In this document: positions 1-7,460 of the stretch, one piece after another
How positions within the stretch are numbered: the first letter of the stretch is position 1
Layout: every line of letters begins with the position of its first letter
Source of the DNA: an uncultured Eubacteriales bacterium
GTDB lineage: Bacteria; Bacillota; Clostridia; Oscillospirales; CAG-272
NCBI GenBank assembly: GCA_910586545.1
Contig: CAJUIQ010000013.1
Span: 1 to 45,023 of the forward strand
Direction of reading: 5' to 3'
Length of the DNA stretch: 45,023 nt
Position numbers and translations under genes: made by a program
The notes under the pieces: model-generated
What the model saw: the letters and a program-made list of their open reading frames with translations, nothing else
Told to the model about the DNA's origin: nothing
Database searches by the model: none

Positions 1-396
1 GCTCTGTCGCTCCGCATGCGTACTGTCTAACTCTTGGGTGCGGGTGGTTCCTTTCATAGTAAAGCCCTACCTGGTTACACGTTTCATAAGCGCCCGTAAG
101 CTCTGTCGCTCCGCATGCGTACTGTCTAACTCTTGGGTGCGGGTGGTTCCTTTCATAGTAAAGCCCTACCTGGTTACACGTTTCATAAGCGCCCGTAAGC
201 TCTGTCGCTCCGCATGCGTACTGTCTAACTCTTGGGTGCGGGTGGTTCCTTTCGTAGTAAAGCCCTACCTGATTACACGTTTCATAAGCGCCTGTAAGCT
301 CTGTTGCTCCGCACGCGAGCTCTCTGACTCTTGGATGCGGGTGATTCTTTTCGTAGTAAAGCCCTACTTGTTTACACGCTGCTGTTTCTCCCGTGT
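1..396 (-). repeat. 99-bp in-frame tandem repeat array (33-residue repeats)
   Basis: Units begin at 1, 100, 199 and 298 with an exact 99-bp period. Units 1-99 and 100-198 are identical, 199-297 differs at about three bases, and 298-396 is clearly diverged. The array continues past the left edge. It encodes the C-terminal repeats of the M23 peptidase, so the youngest copies are the most C-terminal ones seen. This gradient suggests recent expansion by unequal exchange or slippage. Confidence 0.95.
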
Positions 397-1483
397 AATG
401 TCCCGTTGAGCATATCTTACACGTGCCATAATATTTGTGCGGATGCGCCTTTTCGTAAAAAGTATTTGTGTACGTTGCCGCGTATGTTCCCATCCCTCGC
501 AATTCCCCGCAGGATGTACATTGCTCGTAATTCTGATGCGGGTGCGCTCCTTCATACCATACGAATTGGTAAGTATGCGTGTGCGATCCTGAATACGACG
601 GCGCCCCGGTCAGGTATGTGATCGGATTTTGGAGATTAGATCCTTGACATACTTCAAAATGGAGATGATATGGGTTTATTCCTTGAACATAACCGGTTGC
701 TCCTACATAGCCTACAATTTGCCCTGCTGTTACCGTGCTACCTTGGCTAACTTTCAGATCATCCTGCATATGTGCATATAAGGTAGATAAACCGTTGCCA
801 TGATTTATTTTTACATAATATCCCCATGAAGCATCATGATAATGGTATTCTGCTTTTTCCACAGTGCCGCTCTTTACTGCACGAACAGGCGTTCCATTAA
901 TTCCAGGCCACATAATATCTATGCCGCGATGTGGAGGGGTTCCGGCTCCAAATCCATATGAAATATTAGAGGTAAGATTCATATTATCAATTGGCAAGAT
1001 AAATCCATACGCGTTTGCAGCCGTTGCTTTTACCGGACCTGTTTGTTCAACTGACAGTTTATTACTGTCCCCCAGGGGCAATAGTTGCTCGATTGTATAT
1101 TCACCATATAAATTATTATCGTGATATATTTCTACAACCATCCCCTCTTTTAATAATCCCTCCGTTATCTCCTGATTATTATATCGTATTGAGGCATAGT
1201 GGTTATCTGTATAAAAGCGGACATCCTCCAGCAAACTAGAGACGCGTCCTCCTTCATAAACATTGGTAACAGTCATGGAGTCATCGTCAAAATTAAAATA
1301 AAAAGAATGTTCACAATGTTTTTGTGATTGTGCATTTTCCGTTGTTTCAGCCGAAGATATTTCATAATGTTCCAAAGACAAGGAATGCGTGCCATCAGAT
1401 GTTGAAAAACCTATAAAAGAAACAAATAGAATAGATATCAACAGCAAATAAATCAATAGTTTTGGACCAGATAAATATTTCAT
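1..1483 (-). CDS. Secreted M23 (lysostaphin-type) peptidase with C-terminal His/Cys tandem repeats, partial
   Basis: I translated this frame by hand from the ATG at 1483 and it stays open for 494 codons to the window edge, so the C-terminus is missing. Residues about 8-27 form a signal peptide or membrane anchor. A spacer domain of about 130 residues follows, then an M23 domain with the zinc-ligand motifs HRGID and, further on, HLHFE. That suggests a peptidoglycan endopeptidase outside the membrane. After the catalytic domain come 33-residue repeats built on YYE-x-NHPHP, a conserved Cys and a C-G-A-T motif. The HPH plus paired Cys pattern could bind metal, but that is inference. The start is supported by GAAAGGA about 9 nt upstream. 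It lies 37 nt behind the lipoprotein gene at 1521-2204 and is probably cotranscribed. The family call is secure; the substrate is unknown. Confidence 0.85.
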   Translation of the reverse strand, partial: MKYLSGPKLLIYLLLISILFVSFIGFSTSDGTHSLSLEHYEISSAETTENAQSQKHCEHSFYFNFDDDSMTVTNVYEGGRVSSLLEDVRFYTDNHYASIRYNNQEITEGLLKEGMVVEIYHDNNLYGEYTIEQLLPLGDSNKLSVEQTGPVKATAANAYGFILPIDNMNLTSNISYGFGAGTPPHRGIDIMWPGINGTPVRAVKSGTVEKAEYHYHDASWGYYVKINHGNGLSTLYAHMQDDLKVSQGSTVTAGQIVGYVGATGYVQGINPYHLHFEVCQGSNLQNPITYLTGAPSYSGSHTHTYQFVWYEGAHPHQNYEQCTSCGELRGMGTYAATYTNTFYEKAHPHKYYGTCKICSTGHYTGETAACKQVGLYYEKNHPHPRVRELACGATELTGAYETCNQVGLYYERNHPHPRVRQYACGATELTGAYETCNQVGLYYERNHPHPRVRQYACGATELTGAYETCNQVGLYYERNHPHPRVRQYACGATE

Positions 1484-1520
1484 TTGTTTTTCCTTTCTTT
1501 TTTATAATGTTTGTAAATTT

Positions 1521-2204
1521 TCAATTATTCCCAAACGGTTTATATACAGTTATCCTTGCGTCTGCCTCTAATTGTTCTTTATCATTATGATCAATAATAA
1601 TACGTAATCCGTTATACGAGAAACCGGAACAATAACTATAATAGTTATAGAACAATCCTTCGTCCGCATAACTGCAATCTTCCACTCCTTTTATATTTTC
1701 TATATTAGAAATATTAAAGGGAAAAGAACCGTTAAGGAAAAGGTCTTTTGCATCGATTTGGGAAATATTCCAGCAGGAAATGTCTTGCTTTGGTGACGGT
1801 ATTTTTTCAGGAATAAATTGATTATTTTCATCTCTCGGGATGGGAAAACTTTCGCCATCTGCAAGTTCCCGACCATAGTCAAGGTCCGCATACCCCCAAG
1901 CATAGGCACCGTATCCGTTTTGAAAGTAAAAATGAACGCCTTCTCTTCCTACAGCATCTATCTTCTCCCCTCTCTTTTCCACAAGCTGAGGATAAGTCAG
2001 TCCAATATCAGAAAGCAAATCTTCGTTGAGCGCAAGCTCGGCTGCAGGCTCTGTGGTTTCCTCCGTGGTCTCTTCGGTGGTCACATTTTCCGTTGTCTGC
2101 ACTGTAGATTCGTCCGGCGTTTTGCCTGGTTCTTCGTTTGCGCATGCTGTCAGAGATGCAAGCATCATGCATGCAAGAAGTGCGCTGATCAGTCTTGTTT
2201 TCAT
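1521..2204 (-). CDS. Secreted lipoprotein of unknown function (copy A of a pair)
   Basis: This is a 227-residue protein with a lipoprotein signal peptide: positive MKTR start, hydrophobic stretch, lipobox LTAC at about residues 18-21. A Thr/Glu-rich linker of TTEE repeats (about residues 35-54) follows, as expected for a spacer at the membrane surface. The remaining 170 residues are rich in Tyr, Gly and Asp and match no family I recognise. The first 57 codons are almost identical in DNA to those of the neighbour at 2398-3063, while the rest is only about one third identical. A GGAG site lies just upstream. It is followed on the same strand by the M23 peptidase. Extracellular anchoring is well supported; function is unknown. 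Confidence 0.85.
   Translation of the reverse strand: MKTRLISALLACMMLASLTACANEEPGKTPDESTVQTTENVTTEETTEETTEPAAELALNEDLLSDIGLTYPQLVEKRGEKIDAVGREGVHFYFQNGYGAYAWGYADLDYGRELADGESFPIPRDENNQFIPEKIPSPKQDISCWNISQIDAKDLFLNGSFPFNISNIENIKGVEDCSYADEGLFYNYYSYCSGFSYNGLRIIIDHNDKEQLEADARITVYKPFGNN
2032..2204 (-). repeat. 173-bp direct repeat, copy 1 (lipoprotein 5' module)
   Basis: This segment matches 2891-3063 at 171 of 173 positions (offset 859 bp). It covers the signal peptide, lipobox and TTEE linker codons. Similarity stops immediately outside the start codon on one side and after codon 57 on the other. Confidence 0.95.
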
Positions 2205-2285
2205 ACTGGATCTCCTTTTTATATAAAATAATTTTTATTATAACAAACAAATTTTTGACTGCATGTCGTTTTCAGTCGAGCTTGC

Positions 2286-2354
2286 CTACAATGGCAAAGC
2301 TAATAATGCTATAGTAGTAATAAAAGTTATTAATATTTTTAATTTATGTTTCAT
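2286..2354 (-). CDS. 22-codon hydrophobic mini-ORF, possible truncated signal peptide
   Basis: Between the two lipoprotein genes, an ATG at 2354 sits 5 nt behind a GGAG site. It opens a reading frame that starts MKHKLKILITFITTIALLA and ends at a TAG after 22 codons. The product looks like a complete signal peptide. If the TAG is read through, the frame continues with ASSTEND for about 15 codons. It could be the stump of a decayed secreted-protein gene or a genuine small membrane peptide. No homologue is known to me and coding status is uncertain. Confidence 0.3.
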   Translation of the reverse strand: MKHKLKILITFITTIALLALPL

Positions 2355-2397
2355 TATAGCTCCAATTTATTAAATATTCGTTTTATAGTGATCCATT

Positions 2398-3063
2398 TTA
2401 AGTCATTTCTATTGTTACAATTGCATTTGGAGTGATCCATTCCTTTTCAGTTGTAAAAACGGCTATTGTTTTATCTTCATATGTAAATGTAGAACAGAAG
2501 TTTCCAAATTCTCCACTCTCACCTGTTTCAATATGAGAAATGCCATATATTTCTTCTATCTCAGAAATATGCAAGGCGTCTGTCAACCCTAAAAATAAAT
2601 TATCTGCTGATGAAGTTATTATAGCACTGCATTCTACTTGTGGGTTTGGCAGAGAAAAGTTGCTGAAATCATAATTCCCGTTCTCATCTTTTGGCGGCAC
2701 AGGATATGGATCCCCATTCTTCAATTCTGGATCCCAATCAATATCGTCCGGCCCCCATATATAGCCAAATCCATTTTCAAATATATAAGCCACACCGCCA
2801 CTTGGCATTCCAAAGTCAATCAACTCTCCACGTTTATTCGCTATATTTGGATAAGTCATGCCCAAATCTGAAAGTACTTCGGAGTTAAATGCAAGCTCGG
2901 CTACAGGCTCTGTCGTTTCCTCCGTGGTCTCTTCGGTGGTCACATTTTCCGTTGTCTGCACTGTAGATTCGTCCGGCGTTTTGCCTGGTTCTTCGTTTGC
3001 GCATGCTGTCAGAGATGCAAGCATCATGCATGCAAGAAGTGCGCTGATCAGTCTTGTTTTCAT
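2398..3063 (-). CDS. Secreted lipoprotein of unknown function (copy B of a pair)
   Basis: This 221-residue paralogue of the protein at 1521-2204 has the same signal peptide, LTAC lipobox and Thr/Glu linker over residues 1-57. The mature part is diverged but alignable: both copies keep a LSD-(L/I)G-(L/M)-TYP block and an acidic, aromatic-rich central region. It is preceded by AGGAGG at a good distance from the ATG at 3063. Upstream on the same strand lie a consensus promoter (3264-3292), a mini-ORF and a terminator hairpin (3106-3138), so expression may depend on readthrough of that hairpin. The protein is anchored on the outer face of the membrane. Function is unknown, and I do not recognise the domain. 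Confidence 0.85.
   Translation of the reverse strand: MKTRLISALLACMMLASLTACANEEPGKTPDESTVQTTENVTTEETTEETTEPVAELAFNSEVLSDLGMTYPNIANKRGELIDFGMPSGGVAYIFENGFGYIWGPDDIDWDPELKNGDPYPVPPKDENGNYDFSNFSLPNPQVECSAIITSSADNLFLGLTDALHISEIEEIYGISHIETGESGEFGNFCSTFTYEDKTIAVFTTEKEWITPNAIVTIEMT
2891..3063 (-). repeat. 173-bp direct repeat, copy 2 (lipoprotein 5' module)
   Basis: Partner of 2032-2204, with two mismatches by direct comparison. The sharp boundaries suggest gene conversion or module exchange rather than simple old duplication. Confidence 0.95.
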
Positions 3064-3105
3064 AATGTCCTCCTATTATGTTATATGTTGTAAATTTTAA
3101 CGAAA

Positions 3106-3138
3106 AAGGCCGCAAAACGAGAAGGGTTTTGCGGCCTT
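3106..3138 (-). terminator. Rho-independent terminator in the leader of the lipoprotein genes
   Basis: The perfect 13-bp stem AAGGCCGCAAAAC / GTTTTGCGGCCTT has a 7-nt loop and is followed on the minus strand by a T run. It lies between the mini-ORF at 3153-3209 and the lipoprotein start at 3063. It either ends the mini-gene transcript or attenuates the downstream genes. Confidence 0.85.
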
Positions 3139-3152
3139 ACATTGGGAATATC

Positions 3153-3209
3153 CTATAAAAAAAACTGATAAGCACAAGAATGCAAAATTACGATATATAT
3201 ATAGAACAT
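3153..3209 (-). CDS. 18-codon hydrophobic mini-gene or leader peptide
   Basis: This is a very short ORF with all the parts of a gene. A consensus promoter lies at 3264-3292, an AAAAGGAG site 11 nt before the ATG at 3209, and a TAG stop is followed after 14 nt by a strong terminator. The product is MFYIYIVILHSCAYQFFL, hydrophobic and aromatic-rich with a single Cys. Possible roles are a leader peptide for attenuation of the lipoprotein genes, a small membrane peptide such as a type I toxin, or a signalling peptide; none can be chosen from sequence. No regulatory partner is visible on the opposite strand. Confidence 0.45.
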   Translation of the reverse strand: MFYIYIVILHSCAYQFFL

Positions 3210-3263
3210 TATGGAAAAGTCTCCTTTTGGATGATTCTCTACCTAATGTCTATCTTTATTTTT

Positions 3264-3292
3264 ATTATATCCAATAAAACTTTTATTGTCAA
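3264..3292 (-). promoter_or_regulatory. Consensus sigma-A promoter of the left-edge surface block
   Basis: TTGACA (3292-3287) and TATAAT (3269-3264) are separated by exactly 17 nt, a perfect match to the vegetative consensus. Transcription should start near 3256 and run through the mini-ORF towards the lipoproteins. Confidence 0.85.
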
Positions 3293-3391
3293 TAGAATAA
3301 CAGTACCTTTTTCAAAAACAAGCGCTGTCCTCGTGCCATATTATAGTATTTTGTTTACATACAGGTTTATATGAAAAATCTCGCTTCACTA

Positions 3392-3420
3392 TTGTATAGA
3401 AACGAAAAATGTGATAAAAT
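3392..3420 (+). promoter_or_regulatory. Probable promoter of comM
   Basis: TTGTAT (3392-3397) and TAAAAT (3415-3420) are 17 nt apart, 48 nt before the comM start. The -10 is good and the -35 is weak. Confidence 0.5.
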
Positions 3421-3467
3421 GACGACATATAACTGGATTATTTTATACATAGAGGTATCATGCATAT

Positions 3468-4994
3468 ATGTTAACCACTTCCTATTCCGCGAGCCTCCAT
3501 GGGATAGACGGCTATATCGTCACCGTGGAGTGCAACGCCAGCCAGGATATCCCGGTTTTCGACATCGTAGGTCTGCCGGATGCCGCTGTCAAAGAAGCCA
3601 AACAGCGCGTGCGAGCAGCTATGACAAACAGCGATTTTGACTTTCCCGACCTGTCGATTATCGTCAATCTTGCCCCGGCAGATGTAAAAAAAGAAGGATG
3701 CGCCTTTGACTTAGCTATATTTGTAGCGATTCTGCAAGCTGCGGGTACGATTCCGGAACGCTGCGATCTCACAGGCCGATGCTTTATTGGAGAACTGTCC
3801 TTCTCCGGCGCTCTTCGGAGCGTGCCTGGGATTCTTTCCATGGTAATCGCCGCAAAAGATGCGGGATTTACAGAGGTATACGTACCTAAAAATTGCGGTC
3901 CGGAGGCGGCTGCAGTGGAGGGTATCTGTATATATGCCGCAGAGGACGCAACGCAGATTGTGCGCCATTTGCAAGGTGTGGAATCTCTCTCCCCCTTTGT
4001 AGGTGCAAAATATGATCTGGAAAATTATAGTCTCACCGACTGTAATTTTTCCGATGTAAAAGGACAGGAACGGGCAAAGCGCGCGCTGGAAATCGCGGCG
4101 GCAGGCGGCCATAATGTACTGATGATTGGGCCTCCCGGCGCAGGTAAATCTATGTTGTCCAGACGCCTCCCCACTATTTTGCCGCCTATGTGCCTGGATG
4201 ATGCGGTTGAGACTACGAAAATTCATTCTGTATCCGGCATTTTGAAGGAAGGCGCCGCCCTGGTGTGCCAGCGTCCCTTTCGCAGTCCCCACCATACCAT
4301 GAGTATCGCTTCTCTGGTTGGCGGCGGCGCGCGGCCGAAGCCGGGCGAGGTATCCGCCGCACACAACGGCGTGCTCTTTTTAGATGAACTGCCGGAATTT
4401 CCAAAAAACGTAATTGAAGGACTGCGTCAACCGCTGGAAGATGGCGAGGTCACCATTACGCGGGCGGCGGGAAGAATCACCTATCCCAGTCGATTTATGC
4501 TGGTTTGTGCTATGAATCCGTGCAAATGCGGATATTTCGGATCGCCGCAGCGGAAATGCACCTGCCGCAAAGAGGACATTAAACGATACCTTGCAAAAAT
4601 TAGCGGTCCTCTGCTGGACCGTATCGACATTCAAATTGAAATTCCCGCTCTGGAATACGGTGAAATTTCCAACCCTGCCCCCGCGGAGGATTCCACTGTT
4701 ATCCGTGAACGCGTGATCGCCGCAAGAGCATTTGCCAAGCAGCGTTTTGCCGGCGCCGTCTCCTGCAACGCAAACATGACCGCACCCCAGGTACGGCAAT
4801 TTTGTACGGTAGACGCCACCGGAGACGCAATCATGAAAAGCGCCTTTGAAAAATTCGGCATGTCGGCCAGAGGCCACGACCGTGTTTTGAAGGTCGCGCG
4901 GACAATTGCGGATCTGGATCACAGCGAGACGATCCAGGCAGCGCACATTGCCGAAGCGGTACAACTGCGCAGTCTGGACCGCAAATACTGGTAA
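3468..4994 (+). CDS. comM: YifB/ComM family Mg-chelatase-like AAA+ ATPase
   Basis: The 508-residue protein has the family layout. The N-terminal ChlI-type domain (about 1-190) carries the conserved FDIVGLPDAAVKEAK segment. An AAA+ module has Walker A GPPGAGKS at about residue 220 and Walker B LFLDELPEF. The Cys cluster NPCKCGYFG...CTC (about 350-366) is typical of the family, and a C-terminal ATPase lid ends near SLDRKYW. In Gram-negative species ComM is a helicase that promotes branch migration during transformation; in Clostridia the role is less defined. The start has AGAGG 12 nt upstream. Downstream genes follow closely and may share the transcript. Confidence 0.93.
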   Translation: MLTTSYSASLHGIDGYIVTVECNASQDIPVFDIVGLPDAAVKEAKQRVRAAMTNSDFDFPDLSIIVNLAPADVKKEGCAFDLAIFVAILQAAGTIPERCDLTGRCFIGELSFSGALRSVPGILSMVIAAKDAGFTEVYVPKNCGPEAAAVEGICIYAAEDATQIVRHLQGVESLSPFVGAKYDLENYSLTDCNFSDVKGQERAKRALEIAAAGGHNVLMIGPPGAGKSMLSRRLPTILPPMCLDDAVETTKIHSVSGILKEGAALVCQRPFRSPHHTMSIASLVGGGARPKPGEVSAAHNGVLFLDELPEFPKNVIEGLRQPLEDGEVTITRAAGRITYPSRFMLVCAMNPCKCGYFGSPQRKCTCRKEDIKRYLAKISGPLLDRIDIQIEIPALEYGEISNPAPAEDSTVIRERVIAARAFAKQRFAGAVSCNANMTAPQVRQFCTVDATGDAIMKSAFEKFGMSARGHDRVLKVARTIADLDHSETIQAAHIAEAVQLRSLDRKYW

Positions 4995-5005
4995 AGGAGC
5001 CGCAC

Positions 5006-5434
5006 ATGTTGGATTTCAACCGATATTTTCTGCCGGACAGACGCATCTTTTTAGACAATGTGCAGTATGAAACGCTGCAGGTTCCAAACCCCAAAGAAGG
5101 CAGAAAGCTAAATTGCAAGGATACTATTTTGGCTCAGCGGAGCGATCAATGTGTAAAGATTCATTTTAATCGCCTATTGACCTTTACACCAGAAGGGATA
5201 TTTCGTCTGTCGGTCACTTTCGGAGTGTTGCTGCCCTTCAATCCCGCGACAAAAGAAGAAATCGACTGGAAAGAAATTGATATTGCCGCAGCCTTTCGGG
5301 AAAACTGCGGCCCCTTGCTGTCTGCGCTTATGTCCCGTACCTCTCTGCTCATTTCCCAAATTACTTCCTCCACGGGGCAAAATCCGCTGGTAACGCCTGC
5401 CGCGCCTGTAAACGAGGCGACAGGAGAAGCTTGA
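5006..5434 (+). CDS. Small conserved protein, possibly SecB-like fold
   Basis: This 142-residue soluble protein begins 11 nt after comM with an AAAGGAG site overlapping the comM stop. No enzyme motif is visible. The arrangement resembles SecB-type chaperones: an alternating beta-strand half, then a helix with FRENCGPLLSALMSRTSLLI followed by a Pro-rich tail, recalling the SecB segment that ends in R-x-x-F/L-P-x-L. This is a pattern impression, not a demonstrated homology. Its place between comM and a rhomboid protease gives no clear functional hint. Coding status is supported by the ribosome binding site, tight spacing and codon use. Confidence 0.7.
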   Translation: MLDFNRYFLPDRRIFLDNVQYETLQVPNPKEGRKLNCKDTILAQRSDQCVKIHFNRLLTFTPEGIFRLSVTFGVLLPFNPATKEEIDWKEIDIAAAFRENCGPLLSALMSRTSLLISQITSSTGQNPLVTPAAPVNEATGEA

Positions 5435-5452
5435 TGAAAGGATGCATACGTT

Positions 5453-6028
5453 TTGAAAAAACCTGTACTAAAAATTCAATATGATTCCCCTGTCATTCTG
5501 ACCTTTGCATTGCTGGGCCTTTTAGCTCTGCTGTTGAACGGTTGGACAGACGGCTGGACAAACACGCATATTTTCAGCGTATACCGCGCGCCGCTGACAG
5601 ACCCGCTCACCTATGTGCGGATGTTTTGCCATGTGCTGGGCCATGCGGACTGGGCTCACTTTTTTGGAAACATCTGTCTGATTCTGGTTCTGGGGCCTGT
5701 AGTGGAAAGTCGGTACGGCAGTTGGAATTTGCTTATTTCCATTTTGATTACGGCGCTGGTGTCCGGACTGGTTTATTTTGTGTTCTTTCCAGGCAACGCT
5801 CTGCTTGGCGCATCCGGCATTGTATTTCTGCTGATTTTTCTCTCCTCCATATCGGGAATCCGGGGAGGGAATATCCCTGTGTCCCTGATTCTGGTGGCAC
5901 TTGTCTATCTGGGCAGAGAAGTTTACGACATGATTTTTGTGTCGGACAGCGTGTCGCAGCTGACACATATCATCGGAGGACTCTGCGGAATTATATGCGG
6001 CACCGCAATGGCTCGCGGCAAGCGGTAA
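5453..6028 (+). CDS. Rhomboid family intramembrane serine protease
   Basis: The 191-residue multi-pass membrane protein has the rhomboid signature: H69-x3-N73 (HFFGN), the serine motif GASG with S121, and the catalytic-dyad histidine H172 in the last membrane helix. Six hydrophobic segments fit the core six-helix rhomboid fold, so it should cleave membrane-spanning substrates within the bilayer. The start is TTG at 5453, chosen because GAAAGG lies 11 nt upstream and the nearby ATG codons are out of frame. It follows the unknown gene at 5006-5434 after 18 nt. The substrate is unknown. Confidence 0.9.
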   Translation: MKKPVLKIQYDSPVILTFALLGLLALLLNGWTDGWTNTHIFSVYRAPLTDPLTYVRMFCHVLGHADWAHFFGNICLILVLGPVVESRYGSWNLLISILITALVSGLVYFVFFPGNALLGASGIVFLLIFLSSISGIRGGNIPVSLILVALVYLGREVYDMIFVSDSVSQLTHIIGGLCGIICGTAMARGKR

Positions 6029-6075
6029 AAATACGCCTTTTATAAAATTATAAAAAATAGATTAGGAGAAAAACT

Positions 6076-6444
6076 TTGAAAATAGAAATAAAAACAAATA
6101 ATAATATACCTGTTGCCGTTGTCTATCATGATACGCCTGTGATTACAGATGTACAGTCTGCTCTAGAGCTGATGATGACAGTAAAATATCAAACAAATTG
6201 TACAAATATCGCGATTAATAAAGAAGCATTTGCAGATACATTTTTTACGTTAAGTACCTGTTTAGCGGGAGAAATACTGCAAAAGTTTATCAATTATGGG
6301 ATCCGGATTGCTATCTATGGAGATTTTTCGAAATATACAAGCAAGCCCCTAAAAGACTTTATTTATGAAAGTAACAACGGAAAAGATATATTTTTTCAGC
6401 CGGATTGTGCGCAAGCGGTAAATAAATTGAGCACAGTAAAATGA
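6076..6444 (+). CDS. DUF4180 domain protein
   Basis: The 122-residue protein matches DUF4180 from memory: an N-terminal strand region, then LAGEILQKFINYGIRIAIYG, GDFSKYTSKPLKDFIYESN and a C-terminal FF...A helix. The family is related in shape to STAS-like alpha/beta proteins and has no established function. The start is TTG at 6076 with AGGAGA 7 nt upstream; no in-frame ATG fits. The local sequence is more AT-rich than its neighbours, which may indicate later acquisition. It ends at a shared terminator facing the DUF421 gene. Confidence 0.8.
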   Translation: MKIEIKTNNNIPVAVVYHDTPVITDVQSALELMMTVKYQTNCTNIAINKEAFADTFFTLSTCLAGEILQKFINYGIRIAIYGDFSKYTSKPLKDFIYESNNGKDIFFQPDCAQAVNKLSTVK

Positions 6445-6455
6445 AAATCTTATAG

Positions 6456-6489
6456 AAAAAGGCCGATAACCACCGTTATCGGCCTTTTT
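6456..6489. terminator. Bidirectional terminator between DUF4180 and DUF421 genes
   Basis: The stem AAAAAGGCCGATAAC / GTTATCGGCCTTTTT with loop CACC has A and T tracts on both sides. It serves the convergent genes ending at 6444 and 6497. Confidence 0.9.
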
Positions 6490-6496
6490 CTATAAA

Positions 6497-7189
6497 TCAG
6501 CCGCTGGTCTTCTTAGCCGCATATGGAAATGCGTGCAGAGTGCCGTTGCTGACCGCCGCATAAAAAACCTCTTTCGGAGAGCTAATATCCATCGCATGCA
6601 GCTGCTTGTCCAGCCACTTTTGATCCAAGCCCTCCTCACGCAGCCGGTTCCAGTCCACAATTCCATCCATGATCACGGCAGTGTAGAGCGTGGCCTTTTC
6701 GACCGTCACCCCCATGTCCTGAGGCGTCAACGGCCGATGCTCAGACTTTGGCATAATGCTCAGTTTCCCATTTGCCTCTAAAATGACACATTCAACCTGA
6801 TCTAGCTCAAAGTATCCGGCGCTTCTGCAATGCATGATAAATTCATCCACATCCAGTCGCGCCTTTTTAAAGCTTTTCTTAATCAACTTTCCATTTCGCA
6901 GAAGAATCAGCGGCCTCCCATTGATAATTCCAGCCACACGCCGGGATTTATTAGTAATCCATGCAAGCAGGATGCTGATCCCCCCGTAAACGATCATGGC
7001 GATCAGCGGATCCAAAATTTCATGGGGCAACGCGGTGGCCAGTTCTGCGCCGATGGATCCAATCGTGATGCCATTTACATAGTCGAACAAGCTCATCTGC
7101 GACATCTGCCGGCATCCGATACATTTTGTGATAATAAACATTGCGGCTATTGACAAAATCGCCGCCAGTACTGTTTGTAAATAGTCCAT
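6497..7189 (-). CDS. DUF421 (YetF/YcaP-type) membrane protein
   Basis: This 230-residue protein has about three N-terminal membrane segments, followed by a cytoplasmic domain containing GRPLILLRNGKLIKKSFKKARLDVDEF and SIMPKSEHRPLTP, both hallmarks of DUF421. In Bacillus, several members are spore-associated or envelope proteins of unknown activity. I place the start at ATG 7189 because GGAGAG lies 5 nt upstream; a longer frame to 7225 lacks a site. Its leader contains a 58-bp element (7229-7286) that recurs before asnB at 16182-16239, the only regulatory hint. Confidence 0.88.
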   Translation of the reverse strand: MDYLQTVLAAILSIAAMFIITKCIGCRQMSQMSLFDYVNGITIGSIGAELATALPHEILDPLIAMIVYGGISILLAWITNKSRRVAGIINGRPLILLRNGKLIKKSFKKARLDVDEFIMHCRSAGYFELDQVECVILEANGKLSIMPKSEHRPLTPQDMGVTVEKATLYTAVIMDGIVDWNRLREEGLDQKWLDKQLHAMDISSPKEVFYAAVSNGTLHAFPYAAKKTSG

Positions 7190-7228
7190 ATTACTCTCCA
7201 TTCCGCCGCTATATTTCGGGTGCATTTG

Positions 7229-7286
7229 CGCGTAAAACAGCTCTGCTTTATTTCTATGATATCCTGTCTTTCACGCTGCGCTCCTT
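7229..7286 (-). repeat. 58-bp dispersed leader element, copy 1
   Basis: About 80 percent identical to 16182-16239. Read on the minus strand it starts with AAAAGGAG, then GTGAAAGA, GATATCA, AGAAATAAAGC, AGCTGTTT and an imperfect inverted end. It lies about 40-100 nt before the DUF421 start, and nothing else explains this 7190-7372 gap. Confidence 0.75.
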
Positions 7287-7372
7287 TTCCTTATCAAAAC
7301 GCTGAAGCTATCTATTATTGTTGCCCTATGCAGATATTTTCATCCGCATATTGTTTTTTTCCAAATAGGCAC

Positions 7373-7400
7373 TTGCAAAAATTAAAAAAGTGTGTATAAT
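7373..7400 (+). promoter_or_regulatory. Promoter of nrdR
   Basis: TTGCAA (7373-7378) and TATAAT (7395-7400) are spaced 16 nt, about 60 nt before the nrdR start. Confidence 0.7.
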
Positions 7401-7460
7401 AGACTTATAAACATTTCCATTTTTAACCAACTTATTTATTGGGAAAGGCAGCAAAACATT

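Noticed and set aside
1..396. CRISPR-like array
   Set aside because: The repeat is 99 bp, tandem without unique spacers, in frame and multiple of three. It is coding.
38..621. Plus-strand open frames over the 99-bp repeats
   Set aside because: They run antisense to the M23 repeat array, whose minus-strand frame is continuous with the catalytic domain and has conserved His/Cys spacing. The plus frames have no ribosome binding site or recognisable sequence.
3180..3374. 64-codon plus-strand frame rich in hydrophobic residues
   Set aside because: It has no ribosome binding site, overlaps the minus-strand promoter and mini-gene, and is in AT-rich DNA where such frames arise easily.
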